Source: Lathyrus oleraceus
Lineage: Eukaryota; Streptophyta; Magnoliopsida; Fabales; Fabaceae
NCBI RefSeq assembly: GCF_024323335.1
Contig: NC_066584.1
Location: forward strand, 234,624,994 to 234,688,993
Length of the DNA stretch: 64,000 nucleotides
Reading direction: 5' to 3'
The notes under the pieces were generated by a model that searched no databases, was not told where the DNA came from, and was given only the letters and a program-made list of their open reading frames with translations. Position 1 is the first letter of the stretch, and each line of letters opens with the position of its first letter. A program made the translations under genes and the position numbers. Shown here piece by piece: positions 35,200 through 48,713 of the stretch.

Positions 35200-35335
35200 C
35201 ACCGTAAGGTACCGTGCACTTAAGTGAATTGTAGAACATCGTAAGGTACGATGTACTTAAGTAGAATACGAAATATGGTAAGGTACCACGCGCTTAAGTG
35301 ATTTTAGCATATCATAAGATATGGGCCACATACAC
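35200..35335 (+). repeat. 37-bp tandem repeats in U3 of Angela-like LTR
   Basis: CGTAAGGTACNG followed by CTTAAGT recurs at 35203, 35240 and 35277, with a weaker fourth unit at 35313, at a period of 36-37 bp. The array lies just upstream of the TATA box. Confidence 0.85.
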
Positions 35336-35374
35336 TTTAGTGGGCTTTTAGCTTGCAGCCCACACAAGTGGTTC

Positions 35375-35382
35375 TATAAATA
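35375..35382 (+). promoter_or_regulatory. TATA box of Angela-like LTR
   Basis: TATAAATA about 40 bp downstream of the 37-bp repeats, with a CT-rich leader-like stretch after it. Confidence 0.65.
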
Positions 35383-35710
35383 GAACCCTTGTGCAGAAGC
35401 ATTTGCGCAGTTGAAATTTCGTCTCTCTCTCTCACACACTTAAAGCCTTTAATCAGTTTCAAGCTAGCACTGAGATTGAAGGAATCTGTTCGTGTGGACT
35501 GAGTAGAGGCGTTGTCACCATTCATTGTTCGTGATCGCTCCTTAGATTTGCATCAAAGGTTTCAATCTCCATAAGAGGTAACGATTCTATCACTGATCAT
35601 GTCCATTCGTAAGGATCTTTAAAGGAGATTTTTTTAAATTTTCACTGTGTTTTGGATCTCTATTCTCCTCCAATTTCAAATTTCCATTGTTTCTTCAATT
35701 TCTTCCTACC

Positions 35711-37680
35711 GAAATATAGTGAATAGCGAGAGGAATCAAAGCCCCAACTTCCTTGGTCTTCATTCCTCGTGAAATTTATTTAATTTAACATATAGCCCAT
35801 AGGGTTCTTGACGCTTTTGCCTTTGATTTAGACTGGTGTTTAAGAATTTCATGAAACCATCTTCATATCCATGCTCAACTCGTCATTGCGCTCTTAGTGA
35901 TGTCCATAATTTGATGTTTGGAAGACCACCACTGTCAGAGGCTGCCTCCGACGCGATGGTTAGTGGTGGTTTCATGACCTTAGCTTTGAATGTTCTTATT
36001 TTCATGTTGGCGCATGATTTTGAATCTTTATTTACATTGGAATTTTCATTTTGGCTGAATGCTTCTTTCATTGCTATACTTGTGACACATTTGGACTCAG
36101 ATGGATGGGCCTAGCATCTTTTTTCTGAATGTCATCACAATTTACCCATGCACCCCATGCTTCCAATGGTTGAATTGGCAATGGGCCTTCACATGGGCCA
36201 TTGGCCAGATTCAGTTCTGCACCCTATTTCCATCTTGAACCCCCTTTGTTTTTACTATTTTTTTCCATTTTTTTGCCTATTTCTATTTAGCTTCTTTCCA
36301 TTTTATTTTCTCTTTTATTTGTCAATATTTTTGTGATAAACATTGATTAAAATTGGCCATGATTAGTGTTAATTTTCTAGGGTTTCAATGTGATTTTTCT
36401 TAGTCCATTTTAGATTGTTAATGGTAAATATCATATTAATCGCCTTTTTAATTACCATGATGAACATGTTTATCCTAGGTTTGATTAGGTTTAGAGATGT
36501 AATGATATTAATATGGATCCATGAACCTTGATAGTTTAATTCATAATTGTATACCATGCATGATTTTCACATTTTAATTGATCTTTAGATTGTGATTCTT
36601 GTTAAATTGAAAATTCCATTTTAATTTGCCTTGATGTATGCCTTGTTTAGATATCATGTCTTATCTTGTTCATGAGTTTATTCTTTACCAATTTTCCACT
36701 TTGAACCCATTTCCTTTTGATTGAAAATGCCATTGGATGTGTTTAACTTTGATGCATGTTTTTATTCTCATTGGTCCATCCTAACTCCATTTGCATTGTG
36801 TGGTTACTTAGATCATTTGACTTGAACCTTAATTCACCATGTGTTTCCATTATCACCATTGGTTACACTTTTCATTTGCCTTGTATTGTTTATTTACACT
36901 TAAGGATACCGTGCCACTTGATTATTTTAGGCATGGCATTTGGTTTGTAACTTGTATGATTCCATTTCCATTCCTTATATTGCTTGGTATCATCCACCTA
37001 TTATGGATCATATGTCCCCCACTCCCATGAAAGTGTAATAGCTTAGGTTTAATTTCCTTAAATTATTTCAATTGCATTCTAACTAAAAATATAAAATCAA
37101 CGATAAAAAGATCTTTTTCAAAAGACAAAAAAACACACTTTATCCAACGTCAAGTATTTTCCAAATTAAATCAAATCAAATGCAACGTGAGTGCTTAATC
37201 CAACATCAAGTATCTCATCCTCCATTCACGTTTCCATTCAATCCATTTCACTCATATTCTATCCTTAACCCATTCCTATTCAGAAAATCATTTTCATAAC
37301 AAAACTGGATGAAAAAGTGGGGTGTACGTACTTGTGCATAACACTCAAGTACTTGGTTTGTAGGTTATACCTAGCTTGTGGCCTGATGCTTGTCATCCCT
37401 TCAAAACACTTAACAAATAAACGTGAGTCTAATCCATTGCTCTGAGAGTAAAAGATTGGTTAGGATGAAATTGTCCTCTCAACTCCCGAGTATTCTGATT
37501 ACTGGTCGTACTTATCCGATGGTTAGATGTTTGTCTCCCTCTAAGTACCAATTATTAAACTCGTAAGACAAACATCATAGTTATAATAAAATAAAAGAGA
37601 TTCTTTTGTCTTAGGGAGACCTTCATATCTCTCATTATCCACTACCCAGTATCTCCAATGCCATAACCCTTTACATTAGT
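35711..37680. other. Unassigned non-coding DNA, probably old LTR
   Basis: About 2 kb, AT-rich, with no protein similarity. A block at ~35925-35975 contains ACCACCACT and AGTGGTGGT as an inverted repeat beside CCGACG-like words, recalling similar blocks in the Ogre LTR and at ~44020. Phrases such as AACGTGAGTGCTTAATCC look like legume Tat LTR sequence, but I cannot set borders. Confidence 0.4.
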
Positions 37681-37689
37681 GATATACTG

Positions 37690-38095
37690 TCCTTTGGAAC
37701 CCAATACCCTTTCCCTTTAGATTTCATGTATACATTTTTGGGCAAATAACCAGTGTTCATCCTTAGAACCAAGAGTTATTTTTCTTGATAGGCGAACTTT
37801 TAATTCCTTTGTTTTTGGCTTGATTCCTGTTTTATTCTTTGGATCAGAGTTTATTCCTTCATGGATTTAATAATACCATTATCTTTTGGTTTCATATTTC
37901 TTGTTCCCCAACAGCGATATATTGTCTTCTTGGGACAAGTACCATACTCCTGTTGGATTCCATATATACCCTTTTTGGGCAAATAACCAATGCCCACCTT
38001 TAAGCCAAGAGTTATTTGTCTTGATAGGAAAACATTTCATTCCCTTTGTTTTTGGTTTGACACCTGCTTTAGTCTTTGGTTCAGAGTTATTACCT
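37690..38095 (-). repeat. Diverged ~240-bp direct repeat abutting SIRE fragment
   Basis: Two related blocks (about 37690-37860 and 37930-38095) share TTTTTGGGCAAATAACCA, CAAGAGTTATTT, TTGATAGG and TTTGGTTCAGAGT-type phrases. On the minus strand the right block reads open for ~70 codons (KTNNSWLKGGHWLFAQKGY). It joins directly to the truncated RT of the SIRE fragment. It may derive from a copia gag-pol linker. Confidence 0.6.
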
Positions 38096-39900
38096 TTACC
38101 TTCTTACTGACTATAACCTTGTGCTACCAGTTGAGCCTTGTTTCTGACAACTTTTCTCTTCTCATTGAGCTTATTTATGAATACCCATCTGGTTCCAATG
38201 ACATGGAAACCCTCTGGTTTCTGAACAGGATTCAAAATGTCATTTATGGTGAATTGATTTAGTTCCTCTTGCATAGCCAGAATCCATTCATTATCTAGAA
38301 GAGATTCATCAATTGATATGGTCTCTATTAGAGATACTAAACCCATAAGAGTTTCTTCAGAAGGCTTAAATGAAGATCGAGTTCTGACTGGTGCATCTTT
38401 ATCTCCCAGAATTAATTCTTGAGAATGAGAAGTTATTGGTCTACTCTTCTTCTGATGAGTTGGACCAACGAAAACTTCTGGTTAAGTCGCTTCTGAGTCT
38501 TTTACTTAAGATTCTTTAGCTTTTCCTTATGATTCTTTATCTACATAATCGTTATCCTTAGATTATGAAAGATTGATCTTCATATCTGCAAATTTCTCAA
38601 CTAACTTTGATTTTTCAGGGTCAAGCTTATCATTGAATCTAACATGAATTGATTCTTCAACAATTCATGTTTCAGTGTTAAATATTATGTAACCTTTAGT
38701 GCGTTCAGAATATCCTAATAATAAGCACTTATGTGCCTTGGAATCAAACTTGCCAAGATTCTCTTTAGAGTTCAACATAAAACACTCACAACTAAAAGGA
38801 TAAAAGTAAGAAATGTTGGGTTTTTTGCTCTTCCACAATTCATAGGAAGTCTTACCCAGAATAGGTCTAATAGAAATCTTGTTCTGAATATAATACGTTA
38901 TGTTAACTTCTTCTGTCCAGAAATGCTTAGCCATATCAATCTCTTGGATCATGGTGCGGGCCATTTCTTGTAGAGTCCTATTCTTCCTTTCTACAACTCC
39001 ATTTTGCTGTGGAGTTCTAGGACAGGAGAAATCATGGGAAATGCCATTTGAATCAAAAAGATTTTCAAAATGTTTATTTTCAACTTCACCACCATGATCA
39101 CTTTTGACTCTGACTATTTTGAAATTCATTTCTGTTTGCACTTGTGAGCAGAAAGTAGAGAACACAAAATGTGACTCATCCTTGTGTTTCAATAACTTTA
39201 CCCATGTCCAACGACTATAGTCATCAATTATGACCAATCCATACTTCTTACCATTGATAGAGGCAATTTTCACTAGTCCAAACAAATCAATGTGTAGAAG
39301 TTCTGACGGTCTAGAGGTAGAAACAACAGTTTTTAATTTGAAAGATGTTTTAGAAAACTTGCATTTCTGACAAGCTTCACAAAAAGCATCTGAAGTGAAC
39401 TTCAAGTTGGGTAAGCGTCTGACTAATCCAAGCTTATTTAGCTGAGAAATCTTTCTCATGCTAACACGGTCCAAACGTTTATGCCATACCCATTTCTCCT
39501 CATTAACAAACATTAAGCATTTTACATTTTTATCCCTAATATCAGAAAGTTTAATTTTATAAATGTTGTACTTTCTCTTTCCGTTAAAAAGGATTGTACC
39601 ATCTTTCTAACTAACAGCCTTACAATACTTTTGTTTAAAAGTGATATCATAACCATTGTCACTAAGTTGACTAATAGACAATAAATTATCCATCAAACCA
39701 TCAACCAAAAGAACATTAGTAATAGAAGGAAGTTTATTGTTATCTTAGTTTCTGAGCCAATGATCTTCCCTTTCTGGTTTCCTCTGAAACCAACGAAACC
39801 TCCAGGCTTAAGTTCCAAATATTGGAACATAGACCTTCTACCCATCAAATGTTGTGAGCATCCACTATCCAAGTACGATGACTAGTGTTTCAACTGAGTT
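38096..39900 (-). pseudogene. SIRE-2 pol fragment: protease, integrase, RT start
   Basis: Protease motif YLDSGCSQHLMG at ~39850-39880. The integrase zinc finger and core form the longest open piece (38665-39513: CEACQKCKFSKTSFK, IIDDYSRWTWVK, SDHGGEVENK, RTPQQNGVVERKNRT). The RT start is at 38104-38346 (HVIGTRWVFINKLNEK, LVAQGYSQ). Relative to the intact copy, the residue after DHGGE is Val (GGEVENK) and several frames are broken. The TAA where the RT frame stops (38104-38106) is a CAA-to-TAA-type change. Confidence 0.88.
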
Positions 39901-41700
39901 GCTAAGGATGTTTGTAACATAGATGGTCTTATCCTTAGGTACCCATTTTCAAGGTCATTTCTTATTAGTTTTCCTAGAGTTTCTTACAACTTTGGGTCTT
40001 TGTGCAGAAGGATAATCAAGGGGAATTTGTGCATGATAGTTAGATTTCATAATTGAGTTATTACCCTTTGTATGTTTTTGTGCCTGTGCAGAAAAATCAA
40101 GCTCAGTGTCAGTATGCACGAAATGATCATAGAGAGGTTTCCATTTTACCTTCTGACTTTAGTCGGGTTTTATAGTTTTTGTATAACCTAAACCTTTCTT
40201 GTCATTTCTGCTAACTCCATAGATCATGGAAGCCATTTTTCTTCTATCTATGCTTTTAGCCAGAAAGTACAGGAATGCTCTATCATATCTAATGACACAA
40301 TCAGTACCAGAAGCTTCCGAGACTATTTATTCCTCTAGTTTTAAAATTTTACTTTTAAAAGAAGAGTTGTTACTTTATAAAGAAAATATTTTTTCATTTA
40401 GGGAAGAAATATCTTTCTCAAGCTCATTACGAGTTTCAGAAGCAACTACTATGACTTGTTTAAGGTCTTTGTACCTATTCTAAAGACTCTAGTACTTTTC
40501 CAGTATTTCAGAAAGACATGACTCTAAATCAGAACGAGATAGATTAGAAAATACCTCTTAAAAATCGGAGTTTGATTCTAATTTTGACAACACTTTGTCT
40601 TCTAATTCTTCAGAACCTTTTAGATCAGTTGTAGTTGCCATTAATGTAACGTTGGCCAATTTTTCATCAGAATTTTCTTCTTCGGATTCTGAGTCATCCC
40701 ATGTATCCATCAGCCCCTTCTTGCCTTAAGAGAGATTCTTCTTAGCCGTTTTTGTCCTTTTTCAGCTTAGGACACTCATTCTTGTAGTGGCCTGGCTCCT
40801 TGCACTCAAAGCAGATAACCTCTTTATCAGAACCTTGCTTCTTCTATCTAGACGAAGAATCAGAACAACCAACAGTCCTTCTAGCTCCTTTGAACTTTCC
40901 TTGACCATTATGCATATTCTTCTAGAGTCTGTTGAGCCTCTTAGAAATCAAAGACACCTCATCATCATCTTCTGAGTCTTCATCAGAAACTTCTGATTCT
41001 TCCTCATCTTGATAAGCTCTCGTCTTCTCAGGCTTGGACTTTAGAGCAACAGATTTACCTCACTTCTGAGGTTCATCTTCCTTGAGTTCAATATTGGGGC
41101 TTCTCAAAGAACTAACAAGTTCTTCAAAACTAATACTATTAAGATCCTTTGCCAGCTTTAAAGCACTTACCATAGGTCTCCATTTTTTAGGGAGACTTAT
41201 GATTATCTACTTGACATGATCAGCCGTAGAGTATCCTTTGTCCAGACCTTTCAGTCCTATAACAAACATCTGAAATCTTGAGAACATAGTCTCAATGGTT
41301 TCATCATCTTCCATTCTTTTTGCCCCGTACTTCTGGATGAAGGCCAAAACCTTTGTCTCCTTTACTTGATCATTCCCCTCATGAGTCATCCTCAGAGAGT
41401 AAAATATGGACCTAGCAGAATCTATGTTTGTTATCTTCTCATACTCAATATAAAAGATAGCATTTAGCAATATAGTTCTAGCCTTATGATAATTTCTGAA
41501 ATCCTTCTTCTGTTGATCTGTCATAGCACTTCTTTCTATATTGTTTCCTTCAGCGTTAATTGGATAAACATAGCCATCGACTATAAGGTCCCAGAGATCA
41601 ACATCATATCCAAGAAAGAAACTTTCTATTCTATATTTCAAGTACTGAAACTTCTCACCATAAAAGCCGGTGGTTTAACACTATAGTGATCTCTCTCATT
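39901..41700 (-). pseudogene. SIRE-2 gag, degraded
   Basis: The N-terminal gag core is open at 41207-41641 (YRIESFFLGYDVDLWDL, HKARTILLNAIF, MTHEGNDQVKETK). The zinc knuckle at ~40755-40810 still shows CFECKEPGHYKNEC. Several stops and frame changes lie between the two. The region corresponds to the intact gag at 19415-21217 throughout. Confidence 0.85.
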
Positions 41701-41794
41701 TTTGTTAACAATGTTAGCTACAACCATTATTTCTCACACAAATTGGATTGGTACTGAACATGGTGAAGTGTTGATTTTTTTAGCATAATCAGAA

Positions 41795-41811
41795 CCGGAT
41801 CTCTAATGCCA
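41795..41811 (-). other. SIRE-2 primer binding site, mutated
   Basis: Minus strand TGGCATTAGAGATCCGG, with three mismatches to the iMet site of the intact copy (TGGTATCAGAGCTCCGG), 2 nt from the LTR. Confidence 0.8.
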
Positions 41812-41813
41812 AT

Positions 41814-43173
41814 TGAAGGTGTGAAAAACACAAGAAAGGGGGGTTTGAATTAAGTTTTAAAAATAAAAGTTTTTTACCAACTCAAGAACACCACACAAAT
41901 ATTATTAATAAAGAGATAAAAAACACAAGTATTTTTATCCTGGTTCGCTTGAAACTCAAAGCTACTCCAGTTCACCCGCCAAGGTGATTTCGCCTTATAC
42001 ACAAGGACTTAGTCCATTATAATCAACTGATTAAAATTATCATAAATAATAACCTTCTTTGTCTTCTCAAGGATCCGACTATACTCTAGTCTCCTTAAGG
42101 AATCACAAAGAACAACTTTCTTTGTCTTCTCAAGGATCTGACTATACCCTAGTCTCTTTAAGGAATTACAAACAACAAGTTTGAATCAAAGGTTTTGTGT
42201 TTACAAGTTGCTTCTACACAAGAAAATTTTACACAAATGAAAAACAAATACTTAAAGAAAAGTATGCACGAAGTTTATAGCTTTTTCACATAGAAAACAG
42301 TCTAGTATAATTATTGTAGTTCTTCTCTTCTTCAAGTCTCCAAGTTCCACTTATATAGCATAAAAGAGATCATTGGACGGTAAAATGGGGATACAAATAG
42401 AGCAGTTATCCACGATTAGATTGGTGAAAGGAGTGATACACAGTACCATCCTTTGCCCATAATATCAGTGACATGTGTGATGTATAGTATTGTCCTTTAC
42501 CCATAATTTCAGGTAGTGGAAGTAATATTTAATTTGTATCATATACTATTTAATCATGTATCCATTTTGATATTATCTTTAAATTTACTGGCTTCTGATG
42601 AATAGATGATGACATGTGAAATGAATAAACATACAACTAGATTAAGAAACTTCAGAATCTTTAGTCAGAACCTTGACAGCGTCAGCAGGCTGGCTTGGGA
42701 TCTTCAGTATCTTCAGAATCTTCAGACTCTTCAGTCAGAACCTTTATAACCTCAACGTCTGGCTTGAGATCTTCAGAATCTCCAACTAAGTAACAAAAAC
42801 TTTAGAAGCTTATCATTCTTCAAAAGCTTGATGATCAGAGTCACATTCAGAAGCAAAAACAGAGAGAATGTTGCAGCAGCAACATAGTTTCTCTTCAGAA
42901 ACTTCTCAAGAGTGGATCAGTATAGAAGCAGAAAGATCATTGCAGCAGGAACTTGATATCTTTCAGAACTTCTTATGATTAACGCATAAGCGGAATTTGG
43001 AACATAATGCTCCGAAACTAATGATGTTGCACGTCATAAACTCAGAATCAGAACTGGTTGTTAAAGCTACATAATAACAAACCATTAGTGTACCAAAAAT
43101 TTTCTCACACAAATACACCATTGTTATCATTAAAACTCAGCGTATGTATGCAAAATCAAATCTTGTTGTAACA
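41814..43173 (-). repeat. SIRE-2 5' LTR
   Basis: 1360 bp, from TGAAGGTGTGAAAAAC (shared with the intact SIRE LTR) to TTGTTGTAACA. The promoter-proximal TATATAAG (minus) is at ~42350-42357. The distal part is rich in CTTCAGAA words. It contains a 63-bp tandem duplication. Confidence 0.85.
42055..42180. repeat. 63-bp tandem duplication in SIRE-2 LTR
   Basis: TTCTTTGTCTTCTCAAGGATC begins at 42055 and again at 42118. The two 63-bp units differ at only a few bases. The intact SIRE LTR has a single diverged copy there. Confidence 0.9.
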
Positions 43174-43431
43174 CTAACAACTCAATTGTGATAACTATCC
43201 TAACATTAATCGTGAGTTACTAACATAACTACTAACTCATATTTTATTAACTCATTGACTCAAACTCACATAACTATAACTAATTCAAACTACAGACTGT
43301 AACTAACATAAATTAACAGAGTGGTAACTCCTAAAAAATTATCCTCTCCATTCCACTTGGAATTAACCTTGCCCTAGCACCTCTTAAACCACTACCCAAC
43401 CGGCCCAATTTTGTTAGCATCATCATCTCCC

Positions 43432-43440
43432 TATATAATC
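43432..43440 (+). promoter_or_regulatory. TATA-like box
   Basis: TATATAATC within CCCTATATAATCTCATCACTCC, followed by a CA/TC-rich leader-like stretch. A plausible LTR promoter. Confidence 0.45.
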
Positions 43441-44937
43441 TCATCACTCCATCATTCACATGGATCAACAATCACATTCTATAGAATCAAAATCACACAC
43501 TGAAAACCACTCTCAATTCTCTCTGATTCTCAATCCATCTCCCTCTATAAATCACCCTCACACTCTCATTTTTCATTGCATAATCAACAACAATCACCAC
43601 ACAAAGTTCATCCTACAGACTAAAAGGAGGAGGAGAAGAAGTTACGCATGCAAAAAATTTGAAGATCAGAGCAAGAGTTACCTGAGGGAATATAAGATTC
43701 TAGACCTTCGTTCTCAGCATCAACCAACTTAAAGAATCGCCAGAATTGCTCTGGCAGGTAAGCTCTCCACCACTTCTTCTTTGATTTGCACAATAATTGT
43801 TACCACAATGTAGTATCCCCTCAAAGAAGCCAAGCCCCTAAGGTTTGAACTATGTTTAACTTGTTATCACCATTTAATTCAAGTTCTCTTTCTTAGGGTT
43901 CATGACTTATTTTACTTCGGTCTAAAGTAATAGATAGGAATTAGGAGAATCCACTGGTAGATTGTGAAAGAGGGAGAGTATACGAGTAGTTTGAGGTAAG
44001 TTTGGGGTTGTTTTGACCTCTACCACCATCGGAGGCAATTTCCGGTGCGGCGAGGTTTGTGTCTCAAGCAAGGCTTAGTTGTGGACATGTTTTAAATGAA
44101 ACATGAACTAAATGAGAATTGAATGAATTTTCTAGTCTGTGTCCCCTATCTCTTGGTTCTTTCTTTGGGCTCAAATACTTTGGCCCAAGTGCATTACTCT
44201 CAGGCACCCCACTGCAATTTCCACACCCCTTTTCCTGAAGCAACAACAAGCATAATGGGCTCCCTGCTGAGCCCAATGATGCAGTGCCAATATCATTACT
44301 CTCATGCACCCCTAAACAGCATTGCACCCCCATTGCCTCTAGTTTTTTTTACTTTGTGTTTTATTTGTTTTAGCATTTGTTGTCACATTTTAATACATCT
44401 TAATTAGCACATATTTTTTAAAACCTTTTTTTGACATTTTACTTTGTTATAATATACATATTTTAATACCTTTTTAACACACCTTATTTTGCTTTAAAAA
44501 GGAAAAATACTTTGAAAAATAAATAAAAGATAATCACATATTAGATTAATTAGGATTAGTTTTAGGATAATTTTCAATTTAGATTTCAGAAATTAATAAA
44601 CATATTTACATTAGATTTTGATTAGCCTTTTAGTTTTAATTTTAGAAGTTAATAGGTGTTAACATTTTAATTCCTTCATGACTTTAATCTTTCAAAATAA
44701 AGTCCATGTGCTTGATATCTTGATCCATGCCCTGATTGATTGGTCATAATCAATTTTGATCAGTTAATCACTTTATTTTATCTGATTCCCCGATCCAGTC
44801 AAGTGATCATAAGTCCCTTGATCACTTGATAGAATTAGACCTCTGTACTTGCATCACACTAGACCTTAAATCAAACACAAGTTCAAGAAGACATCATGTA
44901 AGACCTCAAAGTTGAAGATTTTTGACATCAAGCACAA

Positions 44938-45445
44938 CAAAAAGATCCATCTTCAACACTTGTCAATTATGATGAGGGTTGTATGCCACGAGCCTTAAGT
45001 AGTAGATAAGGGATAAAAGGGAGTATTCCTATCCTCATTTTGAGTATCTTTGGATACGGGACGCCTGACCCAGTTGTTCAAAGTATTCATATATATTCAT
45101 AGACTTTAGTATAATTCAAGTCGAATAATTGTCAATTCCTCTCCCCCATAAACAATACTTCACAGTCAACATTTTGAAGACAAAGGGACATCAAAATTGG
45201 ATTACTGCTTCATTCAAGCACAACAAAAAGATTCTCCTGTGAATACTTGTTAGTTATGATGCGAATTATGCACCACGAGCCTTAAAGTAGTGGAGAAGGA
45301 ACGAGAGGGAGTATTCTTATCCTCATTTTGAATATATTTAGATACGGGACACCTGACCCAATTGTTCAAAGTATTCACCTTCATTCATAGATTCTAGTGC
45401 AATTCAAATTGAATAGCTGACAAATCTTCTTCTCCATAAACAACA
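44938..45445 (+). repeat. ~276-bp tandem duplication
   Basis: TCAAGCACAACAAAAAGAT starts at 44938 and 45214. Both units then contain CACGAGCCTTAA, GGGAGTATTC, TATCCTCATTTTGA, ATACGGGAC, CTGACCCA and TTCAAAGTATTCA. Divergence is substantial, so it is not recent. Confidence 0.85.
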
Positions 45446-45574
45446 TCTCAACATTTCAACAATCTTCATTAATAATACTTGTCTCTTTGGACCAAACACA
45501 CACTCTATTTGGAATCTATATTCTTTGGGTTAAGCACCTCATGGTCAAGCACCCATCTCTGAATAAATACCCTT

Positions 45575-45895
45575 ATGCATTGCTATATGGAGCCTCATGC
45601 TCTGGCAAACCCTTATGCATCACCTTGTGGATCCTCATGCTCTGGAAAACTTTCATGCATTGCCCTGTGGAGGCTCATGCTCTGGTAAACCTTCATGCAT
45701 TACCCTGTGAAGCCTCATTATATGGAAAACCATTTTATTTTATTTTTCCATGTGGAGCCTCATGCTCTGGCAACTCTCATGAATTTCCCCGTGGAGCCTC
45801 ATGCTCTGACAACCATCACACATTTACCTATGGAGCCTCATGCTCTCGCAACCATCATGCATTGCCTTATGGAGCTTCATGCTCTGACAACCCTC
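45575..45895 (+). repeat. 40-bp minisatellite, eight units
   Basis: The core TGGAGCCTCATGCTCTGGCA recurs with CTCATGC-type starts at 45594, 45634, 45674, 45714, 45759, 45798, 45837 and 45875. Spacing is 40, 40, 40, 45, 39, 39 and 38 bp. The open frames across it come from the repeat, not from a gene. Confidence 0.95.
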
Positions 45896-46737
45896 TCTTG
45901 TAGGTCTTGATCCTTGGACCTAGGAAAAATCCTACAACCTTGCATTGGCCACACCATTTATTGTTTAACATTGCACTTCTAGTTCAGACACGTCTACCCT
46001 ATGGACTCAAACAACACATCATTTGGTTTAAACACATAACACTTTCTTCATTTCCTACTCTTCTTCTTATACTTTCACAACACCTTCCCAACACTTTTCT
46101 TAATTAAGCAAACTATTTACCCTTTTAATTTAATTCAAGCAATTCTCTCTTTTATTTTTCTATTCAATCAACTATTTCTTTTCTTTTATCATACAAACCT
46201 TTTTTTAAAATAATTTTCTTTCTTTTCATAAAATAACTGTTATAATTTGTTCCTTAGTGGTATGACTAAAATCTTAGAGCATCCGAACAAGGATAAGAAT
46301 CAGATAACATCTACACACTTCTAGGATACGATTATTATTGTTCCCTAAAAGTAACCAACATATTTGTATTTTCTACCATGAACTACGGAGCTCTGATTTT
46401 CTCATGCAACTATGAGAATATGTAGGCACGGGGGTTCGAATCTTTGGCGAACACGATAATTATTAAACTTATTTTTCTGCCATTTATCATTCCCAAGTAA
46501 CCTTTAGATAAAACACTCATCTGTGCAAAGAAAAATCAAAACGGTTCTCGTTGAGTACAACGGATGTGAGAGATGCTAATACCCTCCCCTTGCATAAACG
46601 GCTTCCTTACCCTTTTTCTCTTCCCCCATGGGTTTTATCGATATTTTCCCTTTCCTTTGGGAATAAATAAAGTTTGGTGGCGACTTTGTTGTATCTTCGA
46701 GCATGCAATGCACTCAGGTATTTTTTGCGCCACGACA

Positions 46738-48610
<1,873 letters not shown>

Positions 48611-48713
48611 ACCTCGATTATTTTTACCATTGTGAGAAAAAAGTAGCGTGTTTTCAAGAAAATAGAAAATGATGTTATTGGGGATAAAACCAATTACTAG
48701 TTAAATTTTCCCC

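Larger units (their letters stand above)
34326..35710 (+). repeat. Angela-like copia 3' LTR
   Basis: It starts TGTTGGTGTAAGCCCTAGAGG, close to the start I recall for Angela/BARE LTRs, just after a weak polypurine tract (AGTGGTAGAT). The right end is not certain; I place it at CTTCCTACC (35710). It contains a 37-bp repeat array and a TATA box. Confidence 0.7.
38096..43173 (-). mobile_element. Second SIRE/Maximus element, truncated and decayed
   Basis: Minus-strand 5' LTR, primer site, gag, protease, integrase and the start of RT are present in order and close to the 12027-22390 element. RT is cut just after the LVAQGYSQ block at ~38100, so the rest of RT, RNase H, the third ORF, the polypurine tract and the 3' LTR are missing. 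Many stops and frameshifts show it is far older than the first copy. The base after its LTR starts CTAAC, the possible target duplication, but the partner is lost. Confidence 0.9.
43174..46737 (+). repeat. Probable Tat/Ogre-like LTR (solo or 3' LTR)
   Basis: No coding similarity, but LTR-like order: TATA box at 43432, a CGGAGG/CCGGTG block at ~44025 like other Tat LTRs here, and a tail resembling the Ogre LTR end. The tail has GAACTACGGAGCTCTGATT and a TGGCGACT word about 55-60 bp before a terminal CACGACA. No primer site follows 46737, so a solo LTR or 3' LTR is more likely than a 5' LTR. The left border is unknown because the SIRE-2 LTR abuts at 43173. Confidence 0.55.

Noticed and set aside
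43460..43732. 90-codon ORF downstream of a TATA-like box
   Set aside because: Ser/His/Asn-rich leader-like translation with no family resemblance. More likely LTR leader sequence than a gene.
45487..45903. 138-codon ORF with a repeated GASCSDN-like peptide
   Set aside because: Product of the 40-bp minisatellite. Unit lengths of 38-45 bp do not keep frame, so it is not a repeat protein gene.
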